From Ashinkailepas kermadecensis (lineage: Eukaryota > Arthropoda > Thecostraca > Neolepadidae): a stretch of 64,000 bases of DNA. The notes below the pieces were generated by a model, which was not told the origin of the DNA, did no database searches, and saw only the letters and a list, made by a program, of their open reading frames with translations. A program made the position numbers and the translations under genes. The first letter of the stretch is position 1, and every line of letters starts with the position of its first letter. This document shows positions 48,238 to 59,672 of the stretch, piece by piece. The stretch lies in assembly GCA_034440615.1 (NCBI GenBank), contig JAOTOM010005049.1:372001-436000 (forward strand), written 5' to 3'.

Positions 48238-48735
48238 TCCATGCGCACATGGACAAGCACCGCATATGCGGTGCGAACAAGCACATGGACCAGCTGCGGT
48301 TTAGGCCATTTGCGCCATTCAGTATGTAACTGCTCCCGTATCATGTTTTGCTGCATATTTTCAAAGGACATATTTATTATAAGGTTACTCATGGAAATAA
48401 GATTCCATGTAAGAACACATGGTGTATGAAAGGAGAACTTGCAAATAATCTGATCCAAAAGTATGTCAGAGGCTGGGTCTCCGTTCGTCAGTTGGCTAGC
48501 TGAGGATTTCGTGTGCACCGACAGCCAGGTCCTATGACGCCCAAGAGCGTGGTCTGGCACCAAACACGTGCGGTGTACAGTGTCTCAGTGAGCTGTCTCA
48601 GTGAACCCGGGCGGCTGTGTCTGGTGCTGCAGCCACGCGGCAGCGGCGCACCACGCACGGCGTGCGGCCGCCCTGGGATGCCGGAAGCGCGTATCGGTCT
48701 GCTCGGAACGCTACTGACGGCTTGCGACACGACAG
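48238..48735. other. Unique intronic sequence
   Basis: No exon or element is recognised. GC-rich toward the following array. Confidence 0.5.
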
Positions 48736-49249
48736 GCACTGGCTGGGCCTGACCGGGTGCGGCACTGGCTGGGCCTGACCGGGCGCGGCGCGGGCTGGGC
48801 CTGACCGGGCGCGGCGCGGGCTGGGCCTGACCCGGCGCGGCACTGGCTGGGCCTGACCGGGCGCGGCGCGGGCTGGGCCTGACCGGGCGCGGCGCGGGCT
48901 GGGCCTGACCCGGCGCGGCACTGGCTGGGCCTGACCGGGCGCGGCACTGGCTGGGCCTGACCGGGCGTGGCGCGGGCTGGGCGCGACACTGGCTGGGCCT
49001 GACCCGCGCGGGCTGGGCCTGACCGGGCGCGGCGCGGGCTGGGCCTAACCGGGCGCGGCGCGGGCTGGGCCTGACCGGGCGCGGGCTGGGCCTGACCCGG
49101 CACGGCACTGGCTGGGCCTGACCGGGCGCGGCACTGGCTGGGCCTGACCGGGCGCGGCGCGGGCTGGGCCTGACCGGGCGTGGCGCGGGCTGGGCCTGAC
49201 CCGACGCGGGCTGGGCCTGACCGGGGGTGGCGCGGGCTGGGCCTGACCG
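48736..49249. repeat. 26-bp tandem array, about 19-20 units
   Basis: The unit is GGGCCTGACCGGGCGCGG plus CGCGGGCT or CACTGGCT. Truncated units occur near 48985 and 49080. It is extremely GC-rich. Confidence 0.95.
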
Positions 49250-49488
49250 CTCACGGCACGCTATCATTGTCAGAGTGGCGTGCAGACGGTGGGTCTGTAC
49301 GGCACGCTGCGCAATGTGGACGGTGCAGGAGGTGCGACTCACCCCTGTACCCATGGACCTCGCTACTGCATCGCGACATCTCGGCCTGGCCAGCAGAGTC
49401 GGAAATTGTCCGCGTTTCTAAGCCCAGCCCGGTCCGTACCGCTGTGCTCATCTCATCAGTCCCGGGCTTAATCCGGACCGGTCAATAT

Positions 49489-49608
49489 CGCTGTGGATGT
49501 AGCCGGTAGCTGGTCAGACCCGATCACCACATGTGATACTTATAAGATCGCTGTGGATGTAGCCGGTAGCTAGTCAGACCCGACCACCACAAGTGATACT
49601 TATATGTA
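49489..49608. repeat. 60-bp duplication, 2 units
   Basis: Two adjacent 60-bp copies with a few substitutions each contain CGCTGTGGATGTAGCCGGTA and GTGATACTTATA. Confidence 0.95.
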
Positions 49609-50033
49609 ATTACAGAATATCAGAATACATGCATCTAGTCTTGTAAGCTCATATATCGGGCCTCAAAAGATGGCTCAGTGATGCTTGCAGATCATACATT
49701 AAGGGTGTTTTCGCAGCGGACGCAGAACGTTCAAGGCATGCAGTGTATATGATGCTTAGGGTATGGTTCGCTTCGCGGACTATGCCCTGATCTATTGGTA
49801 TCATGGCCACGATGTGTCGTATCATACCACTATCGTCGCGGTCAGCTTCCGCTCTGTGTGCGCAGGTTGGCACACAGCGGCGACTCCCCCTGCAACAGCG
49901 AGTAGTTGCGCATGGATAGGATATTTCGCTGTCTGGTGTTATTCTTCAAATCAGTCCAAACTATGGTCAAAGTCCGCCTTAAAAGTGTCAGCGCCGGCCC
50001 GCGTATACGGAACGTTGCCGGGTGTGTTCAGCC
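49609..50033. other. Unique intronic sequence
   Basis: Nothing is recognised. Confidence 0.5.
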
Positions 50034-50041
50034 ACTGTGTC

Positions 50042-50322
50042 CAGGGGCGGATACAGATTGGGCACTGGGGCATGTGCTCTCTCCCCCCCTCGATGGGAAA
50101 GTGGCGCCCCTTTGTTCGGGAAAGGCATTCCTCCGGAAAGACTCGAGTGCACCCGTCACCCACTCCTATGAACGTATTTTTCAGCGAAAGGCTGAGAAAT
50201 ATGTGGGAAAAATGCGCTTCAGTATGCCGAGTACACCCCCTCCGCTGACCTAATATTCTGCCGTAGGCGCCGCTACGGGAACAGTGTGCCTCTCCCAGTA
50301 AAAATTGCTGGATCCGCCCTTG
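50042..50322. mobile_element. hAT-like MITE, 281 bp
   Basis: Ends CAGGGGCGGATACAG (left) and the reverse complement of CTGGATCCGCCCTTG (right) closely resemble those of 47990-48229. Flanks ACTGTGTC and ACTGTGCG (50034-50041 and 50323-50330) match at 6 of 8 positions. The interior differs from the other copy by eye. Confidence 0.75.
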
Positions 50323-50685
50323 ACTGTGCGCGACAGTTAGGGTGTGATACAATAACTCAGCTGATGTGTCCCTTGCGTGTCCAGTTACCGCGATGTGGAG
50401 GGCTGTGGCTGGTGTGTCCGGTGTTCGCGAGTGTGCGTGCCGTGCCGTGCCGTGCCGTGCCGCCTGCTTTGCCACAGTCCAGTGGCACTCTGGTGGCAGA
50501 GTGGAGTACAGATTGAGTAGCCGACGTTTATCAGCCTGTGCGAAAGTGTTGAGCAACTGTTGTGCCAGATATGTAGGGATGTGATGAACATGAACCGTGC
50601 CTATATAAATGTAGCTGGTCACTGGGGTGATTGCGTAGGGTGTGATGAGTAGTTGGCCGTGCCAACCACGTAGCTGGCCACTGGG

Positions 50686-50752
50686 AACAGGTGTGGGCGC
50701 CAGATAACCAGTAGCAGTTTAGGCGCCCTGAAGCCGAGTAAACAAACAAACA
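50686..50752 (+). mobile_element. 67-bp retrotransposed 3' tail, third copy
   Basis: It contains GTGTGGGCGCCAGATAACC and TAGGCGCCCTGAAGCC, ending in an AAACAAACAAACA tail. It is flanked by AGCTGGCCACTGGG (50672-50685) and AGCTGGTCACTGGG (50753-50766), one mismatch. It is the same family as the two insertions near 19.1 and 19.5 kb. Confidence 0.82.
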
Positions 50753-50810
50753 AGCTGGTCACTGGGGCGTTTGCGTCGGACTGGTCTGGGGTGTTGTCTG
50801 ACTGGTCGCT

Positions 50811-51000
50811 GTGGGGCGGAGTGGCCTGGGGCAGGTCGGCAGCTAATCTGCCTGTGAGAGGAGTGGCCTGGGGCAGGTCGCCAGCTTACCTGGTTGTGAG
50901 AGGAGTGGCTAGGGGCAGGTCGGCAGCTGACCTGGCTATGAGATGAGTTCGCTTGGGACGGGTCGGTAGCTGACCTGGCTGTGAGAACAGTGCGCTTGGG
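50811..51000. repeat. 42-bp tandem repeat, about 4 units
   Basis: The unit contains GAGGAGTGGCCTGGGGCAGG and TCGGCAGCTGACCTGG. Copies diverge to the right. Confidence 0.88.
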
Positions 51001-52199
51001 CAGAACAGCCAGTTCTGATCGCCCAGAAAATGATGTACGATTAGACGGAGGTATTCCAGCAGAAACGAGTTGTCGCTCCACGCGATGGCTCTCGGGTACG
51101 ATTCCTACATTTTTGGGGAGTGGTGTTTTATCTACGGCGTTGTAATCAGTCGTAAGCGCAGGGGCGTCGATTTGTATCCTTTTGTGGGGGCCATGGCCCC
51201 ACCAATGTTGATCTTGCCCTCCCCCATGTTGATTTGCCCCCCCCAATAACGTATGCTATTTTATGGTGAAAAGAAAGCTAAAGGGAAAACAAATGACAAA
51301 CACCATGCTAAGTATGGTGAGTGCATTGATGTTAACCAGCACATTTTGTACTGAAAAGAAACAGATTTGGATTAGATAGTGGACTGACTCTCCACCTTTT
51401 GCTGAAAAATGTAAAATTGTGTGCAAAAAACAAACAAATAGCTAGATTTCCCTCCACTGTGGAAGTACAGCTTACATCATAAAATGTTGAGATTATCGAT
51501 GCTGATGCATTTTAAACCAGATTGCCTGAAAAAAATATCCTAAGCAACTAAACAACAATTGCATGGTCATACTGATGCTTGTACACACCACCAATGGCAA
51601 AACCACATGCATATGGAGCTTGAACATGATTAATTCCATTCTCAATTTCCAGTCATTGACAAACTTGCATGCAAATCATGGTTATCATTCAGATTGTGAA
51701 TATACAAACTAGAATTATCTTCAGCAACATACCCATCACACCATCAGCTTGATATTTACCAAGGTACCTACCTACATGCCCAATGACAATGTGCATGCTT
51801 TCAATATTCATGCATTCAATATTGGCAACCCAATCTCAAACTGAACCAACAAAAGCCACGTGTGAACCAATCTGCCAGCATATGAAAACATGAGAGAAAA
51901 GTCAGCAAGAAGCTGTATAGACACCTTATTATAATTGATATTTCTGAAGAAAGCAATACAAATAGATATTAAGCTATGGCCACACACGACTTCCTAAACA
52001 AACCCTATAGAGTCATACAAGACCAGTATCTGGTAGCGCGCATTATTAAATTCCATCCACAATACTATTACCTTAGAAGGTACACCAAAGTTCGCCTTCA
52101 AGCTTTGCTGACGTCATAGTTTTTTAAAATCTTATATTGCAGAAATTGGTAACGTCAGGCGTGTTTCAATTTCACTGCGCATGAGACGGTTAAAGCATT
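51001..52199. other. AT-rich intronic sequence
   Basis: A CAGGGGCGTCGATTT word at 51153 resembles a DNA-transposon end, but no partner end was found. The word GGTACCTACCTACATG lies near 51760. No exon is recognised. Confidence 0.5.
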
Positions 52200-53400
52200 T
52201 TTCAAATTTCAATTTTCAAAGTTTAAAGAACCTAACCCAGCCAAACCTAACCTATCATAAGTTGCTGTTGAATAAAAAATGATTGGTAAATTTGCAGTTT
52301 AAGGTGATTTTCTTTTGTTTGAATTTTTCTTCAGAATACCATGTTCATGACGGTGACTAAGATGATGGGACCACTTATTTTCGGTGCAAATTCATTTTAT
52401 TTTAATTTGAAGAAAAAAATTGACACATTTTCCAACTTAAAAAACCTAAACCAACCTACTCTAACCAAACCTAACCCATTTGTTTGCTTTATAGTGACAA
52501 ATGTGTGTAAACATTTTTATTGGTTGGTTGGTTGGTTATTTGGGCTTTCGGCCGCATTGACTGCGTTGGTCATACAGAGCCCATAAAACTTGTATTGTTC
52601 CCACCTTAAAGCACAATAATACCAAAAAGTTTCCCAAACAAATTTACAAACATGTTCACGAAAAAGATCATTTTGTCTTCAAAAGCAGCTTAGGTTAGGT
52701 TAGGCTGGGCCAGGTTTCTTTTTTAAGGTTGAGAATTTTCAGAAAATAAATTAACTGACTTCTTTTTTGTTCTCAAAAGATAGGTTAAGCTAGGTTAGGT
52801 TAGGTTTTGTTGCATTAAAAAGACATTTATGTTTATGCTACGTTACCGAACTCAAAGCCATTTTTTGGCATTATTTTGCTCACAACCTGAAAAGTAAACA
52901 TTTGCACAGAAAATATGGGGGTCCAATCATCTTAGTCACCTCCATAAACATGGTATTCTGGGAAAAATAATTATAAAAGAAAAAAAGAAGAAAGAAGAAC
53001 TGCATAGTTACCAAATAATTCGCAATTTTGGGGGCAAACTTTTTTGGAATTTTTTTGAAAAGTTCCAACTTGAAAAGCCTAAACTAACCTAACTTAACGA
53101 AACCTAACCCATTTGTTTGCTATATGGAGGCAAATTTGTGTAAAAACTTGTCTTGTTACCACCGTAAAGCACAATAATACCGGTTTGACTAGGTTAGGCT
53201 AGTTTAGGAAACATTTTCCAAATTTTCAAATAAATAAATCGAAAATTTTTTTAAAGAGCTGACGTTGGTTTGGTTGGGTTCGGTTGTTCAATTTAGACAA
53301 TTTTCAGAATATATTGCTTAATTTTTGTTTCTAATTTTTGATCCAAAGGGTTAGGATATGCTAGATTAGGTTATGTTGGTTTTGGTTATTAGGCTATGGT
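52200..53400. repeat. Interspersed AGGTTAGGTT/AACCTAACCT-rich repeat cluster
   Basis: Degenerate telomere-like words occur in both orientations: AACCTAACC near 52225, 52470 and 53085-53105, and TTAGGTTAGGTTAGG near 52690, 52795 and 53345. Two longer matches show duplication. Positions 52430-52515 plus 52584-52630 recur in direct orientation at 53055-53180, and 52330-52375 recurs inverted at 52910-52965 (ACCATGTT and GACTAAGATGAT words). Scattered motifs of this kind are common in arthropod genomes. No coding sequence is seen. Confidence 0.75.
52523..52583 (-). mobile_element. 61-bp retrotransposed 3' tail, different family
   Basis: On the minus strand it has GGGCTCTGTATGACCAACGC and GGCCGAAAGCCCAAATAACC, then a CCAACCAACC tail. 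Comparison with the related, uninterrupted sequence at 53120-53180 shows it is an insertion. Flanks TAAACATTTTTATTG and TAAAACTTGTATTG look like a diverged target duplication. Confidence 0.7.
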
Positions 53401-53947
53401 ATGGATTCACCAATAAGTGAATCCATACCATTCCCACTGGAGTCTAAAAGCTACATCATAACCTTACTTCTATAACCTATATCACAAGAACCCATCTCGA
53501 TTCTACTGCTCACTCAGGACACCATAGAAGTAAATTAATGAAAGTGTTACTTCATTACCTGCATTGCTAATGTAAACAGAAATATGTCCTTTTAACCATA
53601 TGCAAATGGAGCAGTACCTTCACATTGCTGCTCCATCCACATCGAACTCCAGCCCTGACCAAACTTCAGGAGCGCATCCGTCTCCAAAGCACCCTGCGGA
53701 CGAAGGTATGTATTGCAGCAAAAGTACTATGATCTCAATTCCATGGTATCCCTGTTGCCTAATAGTCCATCCCTGCCTATCCATGTAGGAGATGTTTGAC
53801 TTTCCTCAAACTGTCTGGAGAACTTGGGAGTTGAAATCACTTGAGTGATGAAGCAGATGAGTTATTCCTGTATGCTTATGCTGCATAATTGCATGGCACA
53901 GTGGCATGCCGAATGGGGAGGGGACATTGTGGGCAGTTTCCTCCCTG
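53401..53947. other. Unique intronic sequence
   Basis: Starts with a short inverted repeat around ATGGATTCACCAATAAGTGAATCCAT (53400-53426, given here only as an 11-bp arm ATGGATTCACY). Nothing else is recognised. Confidence 0.5.
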
Positions 53948-54905
53948 ACAGGTTGTGGGACCCCCAAGAATCGCGTCGAGCTCCGGAAAAAATTGTGCGT
54001 CTCCTTAAAAAATCCCGTTTAGGCCCCCAATAATCGTACCGGGGCCCCGAAAAATCACATTGGGGGCTAAAAAGTCGCGCAGGGAATTCTGAAAAGGACG
54101 CTGGGGCCTCAAAAGTTCCCGCCTGGGCCCATGGGCACGCTGGGGGCTCGAAAGAGTCGTGCTGGGGTTCAAGAAAATCACGACGGAGGCCACAAACGGC
54201 CGGGCCCGGGGCCCCGAAAAGTCACGCTGAACCTAGGGATACCAAGAATTATCGTACATTGACAATCACGCTAGGGGCATGACATGTCGCACCGGGGCTC
54301 CAAAAGTCTCATTGTGATCACCCAGCAAATGAAGCCGGGGTAACGAAAAACAGTCCCGACATGGAAAATCACTCTGGGTCCAAATAACCGCTCCAAAAGC
54401 CCACAAAACGTGTTGGCCCCCAAAAGCGTGTCCTAGCCACTAAAGCTCGCGCTTGAGATCCGAACAAGTGACCACGGGGCCCCCAAATATCGCGTTCGGG
54501 ACCCAAAATTTCGTCTGTAGTCCCAAAATGTAATGTGGGTAATCCAAAGCGTACCGAGTTTCGCAAAAAGCGACGGTATTAAAATATGCGCAGCAGCTCG
54601 AAATAAACACACCGGGAGCGCTAAATAAAAACATAACTGAGGCACTCAAGGCACACCAGGGTCATGAGATCACACGGGGCCTAAAAAACAGGCTGGGCCC
54701 TCAAAAAGGGAATTGATCATGAACAAGGAACAAACAGACCGGGCACTAAATAAACACATCGGCGTCTTCGAAAACGCGCAGATACCTGAAAAATATAATC
54801 GGTGTATAAAACAGCAACAAAGCTGTAAAGCCCTAAAACACATCCATGGAAGAAGAAAAACGCCACGGGTAAAAAAGAACGAACACCTAGCTAGGGTCAC
54901 GGCTC
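53948..54905. repeat. Strongly degenerate ~21-bp repeat with phased A-tracts, about 46 units
   Basis: The stretch can be cut into about 46 successive segments of 17-25 bp (mean 20.8), each shaped like CCGAAAAATCACRCTGGGGC: an A-tract, then a CG-containing middle, then G or C runs. Pairwise identity is low and only the pattern is kept. Clear examples are 54040-54180 and 54410-54500. G/C runs weaken to the right while A-tracts persist. I infer an old minisatellite. Confidence 0.75.
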
Positions 54906-55273
54906 GGTAGCCAATATGGGAGCTTATTTAACCAAAGAGATGAGGTGCATCAAAGGTCAATGTGTCTCCGGATTTCTGAATCACGAGAAAATTTGGGAAG
55001 AAGAGAACTAATACATTGAATTTAATTGATCGATTTTGTTCCAGTGAGCCGCATTACCAAGCATTCCACATGTCAAATCTGGCACAAGATTATCACGTGA
55101 CAGTAATTAGCAAAACGTTGGAGACCTAGCAGAAACCGGGGAAGCGCGCGTAGAGTGGCGAATGCGTCGACTGCGAAAGGCGGGTGTACACATGCACGAA
55201 CGTTGGCATTTTGGCGACCGGGCGTTATTAATTGGAATGCCTGATATTGGCAAATTTTACATTTTTGAGTGAT
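54906..55273. other. Unique intronic sequence
   Basis: Nothing is recognised. Confidence 0.5.
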
Positions 55274-55571
55274 TTATTCAGGTGTAATTTTAGCAGCGTG
55301 AGGTGACTTTTCAAGGGATACCAAAAGAAAAACCTTCAAACAGGATTGGGAGGAGTTAGGGTTGAAATCCGGTGATTCAGAAATAATGGTGGTAGATTTG
55401 GGCCCCTCCACAGGACAGTTAATTTGGTCACTAATTATTCTGTAACAAAAATATAAAGAACCACCTTTGATTTTTTGTTTTTGGTGGACATCCGGGGACT
55501 TTTTTAACGGGGGTAGGTAGGTACTTTCCAAATCAGTTTGCCTCCTCTCGTAAATCCTAGGTACGCCACTG
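55274..55571 (-). mobile_element. hAT-like element, one end only
   Basis: On the minus strand, starting at 55571, the sequence reads CAGTGGCGTACCTAGGATTT, a typical hAT-type terminus. The element continues leftward for an unknown distance. No opposite terminus or target duplication was found, so it is truncated or rearranged. The leftward boundary given is arbitrary. Confidence 0.5.
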
Positions 55572-55610
55572 CCATGGCATGACATCATTTGACCTGTTGA
55601 TAGCTACAAT

Positions 55611-56110
55611 CCGCCGCGATGGACGGTGTACTCCGCGGCCCCGGTCCGCCACAGTGGACGGTGTGCTTCGCAGCCCCGGTCCGTTACAATGGACGGTGTA
55701 CTCCACGGCCCTGATCCGCCACAGTGGTCGGCTTGCTCGGCGACCCTGATCCACCACAGAAGATGATGTGCTCCGCGGTCCTGAACCGCCCCAGTGGATG
55801 CTATGCTTCGCGGCCCTAGTCCGTCATAGTAGGTGTGCCCCACGGTCCCGATCCACCACAGTGCACGGTGTACTTCGCGACCCTGGTTTGCCACAGTTCA
55901 TGATGTACTCCGCGGCCCTGGTCCGCCACAGTGGACGGTGTGCTCCGCGGCTCCGGTCCGTTACGGTGAACCATGTGCTCCGCGGCACCGTTCCCCCAGA
56001 GTGGATGGTGTGCTTCGCGGCTCTGGTCCGCCATTGTAGATGTGCTCCACAGCCCGGGTCCGCCACAGTGGACTGTGTGCTCTGCGACCCTGGCCCGCCA
56101 CAGTGGACGT
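55611..56110. repeat. 35-bp tandem array, about 14 units
   Basis: The unit contains CCGCCACAGTGGACGGTGTG and CTCCGCGGCCCTGGT, with considerable divergence. A remnant of about 1.5 units continues at 56376-56430 beyond an inserted element. Confidence 0.94.
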
Positions 56111-56375
56111 CAGGGTCTAAAAACGGACTTTTCCTGGATTTTGCCATCCATGGCATTATCCTCTTTACAAAATTATCCTCCATGTGTTTTCAATTTGGAC
56201 GTCTGATGGTGTTGTTCGATAATTAATTGCCCCGTGGTAAAGTGCTCAAGATTCACCTGAAGCTTCAAAGTGAGATTCTGATGCCAAGGTTTGAGGAGAA
56301 ATATCCTCTCCGTATTCCATCACTGAGAAATTATCCTCTCCTCATCCAGGATTGCAAAGTATAAATCCAACCCTG
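56111..56375. mobile_element. hAT-like element inserted in the 35-bp array, 265 bp
   Basis: Ends are CAGGGTCTAAAAACG and the reverse complement of ATCCAACCCTG. The 8-bp flanks GTGGACGT (56103-56110) and GTAGACGG (56376-56383) both derive from the host unit GTGGACGG. The interior repeats ATTATCCTCTCC-like words. It has no coding capacity. Confidence 0.75.
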
Positions 56376-56383
56376 GTAGACGG

Positions 56384-58728
56384 TGCGTTCTCCACGGCCC
56401 TGGTCAGTCACAGTGAACGGTGTGGGATTAGTCACGGCTTTGCATCATCTTTCCGAGCAGTTTTGTGTGCATTAGTTGTCACTTTCTCCGTATTCTACCG
56501 TTCACCTTACCATTAAATTATGAATAGGTACCAATATCACCCATGCATTAATATTTCCCAATTCGTCATAGCCATTGAATCTGATTGAGACACAGCTGCT
56601 CTTGTTGTGCATTTCGATCGATGGATATTGATGTCATCAGAAGAGCAAATTTTGTCAGCAGCGAGACTGACTTACTTCCACTAGGGTAATGATTACAGGT
56701 ACTGACAGCAGCGCGGCCAGAAATGCTTTTGGGTGCGGCACCCTTCTGGCCTTATTCGTGTCCCTCGCACCTATATGAAGACTCCTTACGTCTGCCATGT
56801 GTTTCTAGTGTCCGACATTTTGCACCTCTTTATATTTGCTCTTGATATGATTTATATTTGCTTTATGTAATAAGGTCCCGAAACACGAAGTCGGGTCATC
56901 TCGGATCATTGTCTGTTCACACAATGTCATGGTGTACTTCTTTTGTTTCTTTTTTTTTTTTTTTTTTTTTAAAGGTGGCGGTTTTTGTATTATTTTTGGT
57001 TTTTTTTCATTGCACAATCTGTCATGGTGTACTACTTCGGTATCTCTAAAACCGAATTAAAATTTAAATTCACAAGGAACAGTAGCATTCGGCATAAGAC
57101 GACATTGCGGGCGCAATGTCGCCAAGGCAGCGGACGCGCACAAAAATCCAAACTCCACACACAAGACGGCAGTGTAGAATATCCATAATACTTGACCTGA
57201 CCTAACACCATTGACCTTGCCACATATTTGAAAGCAGAATATCTATATTATTCTTATATCATGTTCTGCACGAAATGTTTTCCCCTTACTGCGATAAGAA
57301 GAGATAATTTGGCCTGACCTCCGTTTAGGAACCTTGACCTTGATGGAAATTTTGGGAAAGCAGAGTTATTTGATTTGATGAAAGAACAGTATGATCTGGA
57401 TTTGGTGCTGCTATGCTGCAATTACTGCGAATGGTGGCATTTTTGAGACTGGAATATTATCCTCCTTGGTCCATCCAAGTCAATTTCAAGGGGAATTAGA
57501 AATCAAATTGGTGAATGAGGTCAAGAAGGCAAATATGGTGGGGTCCAAGCGCCACCAAAGGTATATAAAAATCCACACTACCTTATGGAATGAAAGGATT
57601 ACAAGTACTAACAGGGTTGCAGTTAAAATGCTCCTGTTGCGATACACCTGGTGCGGGGCCCATTCCAATTCCACCGATATGAAAACTGTTTTCAATTCTG
57701 ACATTATTCCTACTTTCCGAAGTTTTGTACTTTTTATTTCCGACTCTAGCAAAGAAACCATTCGAGCCGATACATTCATTTCAAAACCGTCGGATGGTAC
57801 TTCTGGGAATCTCCTGGGCTGACCTTTTCGGACTCCTTGGCCGTGACCGGAAAGGCATGTACCCAGTGTGTCCTACTCTTGCTCTTGGCTGCGCCATTGG
57901 GTACGGGTGGGTTTTTTAGACTGTTGTAAAAAAAATAGTAGGACGATTGCGCTGATTGATGTCTGTGATCCGTTGTGCATTTTAATTTGCCTGGTATCGT
58001 GTGTGGTGACTGACTAGACTTGGCGATCACGATGACTACATCAATGCACATGTTTGATCAATGGACATTGTTTTCGATTTATATGCTTTTGTGGAAGCTG
58101 TGCCCCCTCCCCGACCCTGAACTCGCCCCACCAAAACTTTGGCTTCGCCCCTCCCTAATGTTAGGCACCAAGGAAATAGCTTCACCCATCGTCATCACAG
58201 TTTATGCCTGCTGTGCTCCGATGCTCCATCAAGGCCGGTGTGTTTTAGCCTGCATATGGGCGCAGAAGTATTTTATTTAAGCCGGTGTGTGTTTGTTGGT
58301 GTGTGGAGTGAGGGGTGGGTGACGACGACGACGGACCCGAGTCCACTGTATGACACTGTAGTGCTATGCTATGCTAAGTTTTTATGTTGACATGTGCTGT
58401 GTACTGCTCTTTTGCTTACGCGACTTCACCTGTTACTGGGCGATTTTGCTCGTTGGCGAGGATGCTGAATAAACATAAGCATACACATCGTCAAATTAAA
58501 AAAATCAGAATTATTGACTGAAAATATAGTGGGCGAAAACCGATGAGTTTTTGGTTGGGGGGGGGGGGGTAATTAAGTACGTTGACACTTCGCCCCCCCC
58601 CCCCAATGTTTTTTTCAAAAATCGACACCCCTGCGTAAGCGTGAACTTATCTAGCTATGAACAAATAACAGCTTTAGCTCGCATGTCATTGGCGCAAAGT
58701 GGCCATGTGGTTGAAATGACAACACTAC
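56384..58728. other. Intronic sequence, no exon recognised
   Basis: Remnant 35-bp units extend to about 56430. A T-run lies at 56949-56970. TGACCT words at 57193, 57198, 57212, 57324 and 57342 resemble those in the TTAA elements, but no ends were found. A 143-codon open frame at 57391-57822 (+) has no recognisable domain. G and C homopolymers lie at 58558-58570 and 58594-58605. A CAGGGGTGTCGATTT terminus-like word (minus strand) ends at 58632. Confidence 0.5.
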
Positions 58729-58932
58729 CAGAGGTGTAGCCAGGGGGCCCAGGAGACCCCCTCTCACCTTGACGACAGAAAATTACACGAAATCAAGCAA
58801 CAAAATTTGTGATTTCCACCACGCCAAACTATAAGTTTTCGGCGCGCTTCTCGCGCCCCAAGCGGTCTCCACGAAATGATGCTTTTTTAGTTCCCCACCC
58901 AGCCCCTTCAGAAAGTCCTGGCTGCGCCCCTG
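58729..58932. mobile_element. hAT-like MITE, 204 bp
   Basis: Ends are CAGAGGTGTAGCCAGG and the reverse complement of CCTGGCTGCGCCCCTG. The 8-bp flanks AACACTAC (58721-58728) and ACCACTAC (58933-58940) match at 7 of 8. No coding sequence. Confidence 0.8.
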
Positions 58933-58940
58933 ACCACTAC

Positions 58941-59298
58941 CACTAACTGATAACGTTGTTAATGTTGTTATGTGACGAAATATCCCACCCCAATATCCTG
59001 GCAGGCAGTCGGTTGTAAAGCACCCCCGCTTCTGCCGCCCATGGCGATATCGTGACTTATCATCGTGCCGTGTGTCTGTGTCCGTGAGGTCACGTGCCTT
59101 TGTCAGCACGTGCCGTTTGTCAGTGTCAGCAATTGGCAGTGCGTCCATGCTGGCGCGTGGCGATAGTGGATAGTTGACCCCGCTGCTCGGTGCCAACGGC
59201 CGTGGCGAGGTTTGGTATTGGTCCCGCCGGCCGTAATTGATGTTCTGTTGCGTCTATTGGAAATACAACTGCCGGTAGGTTGGGCCTTCATGCGCGGT
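58941..59298. other. Unique intronic sequence
   Basis: Nothing is recognised. Confidence 0.5.
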
Positions 59299-59583
59299 GT
59301 GAGTGACAGCGGTCGGTGTCCGGCGGACACGACTGGCAACAACGCCCCATGTCCGCGCTCCGTGGTGTGGCTGGGGGGGCCGGGTCCCGCGGAACACCAA
59401 AAAAAACCCCGTGGTGTGGCTGGCGGGAGTGGCAGCGGTCGGTGTCCGGCGGACACGACTGGCAACAACGCCCCATGTCCGCGCTCCGTGGTGTGGCTGG
59501 CGGGAGTGGCAGCGGTCGGTGTCCGGCGGACACGACTGGCAACAACGCCCCATGTCCGCGCTCCGTGGTGTGGCTGGCGGGAG
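59299..59583. repeat. 77-bp tandem repeat, about 3.5 units
   Basis: Units are exactly 77 bp (starts at 59414, 59491, 59568) and contain CACGACTGGCAACAACGCCC and the perfect hairpin GTGTCCGGCGGACAC. A unit near 59370-59410 carries an extra GGGGGGCCGGGTCCCGCGG segment with an A-run. Confidence 0.94.
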
Positions 59584-59599
59584 TTTCTGGAATGCACCG

Positions 59600-59672
59600 G
59601 ATTGTATTATGTATTATGTATATGTATTATGTATGGTGTATTATGTATATATATATGTATTATGTATGGTGA
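59600..59672. repeat. Imperfect microsatellite TATTATG/TATA
   Basis: Irregular repeats of TATTATGTA with an inserted TA run. Confidence 0.9.

Noticed and set aside
52690..52810. Interstitial telomere
   Set aside because: Only a few imperfect TTAGG-type words in both orientations, not a continuous telomeric run.
57391..57822. 143-codon plus-strand open frame
   Set aside because: No recognisable domain or homologue, no splice context, and length within chance for AT-balanced sequence. A database search would be needed before calling it.
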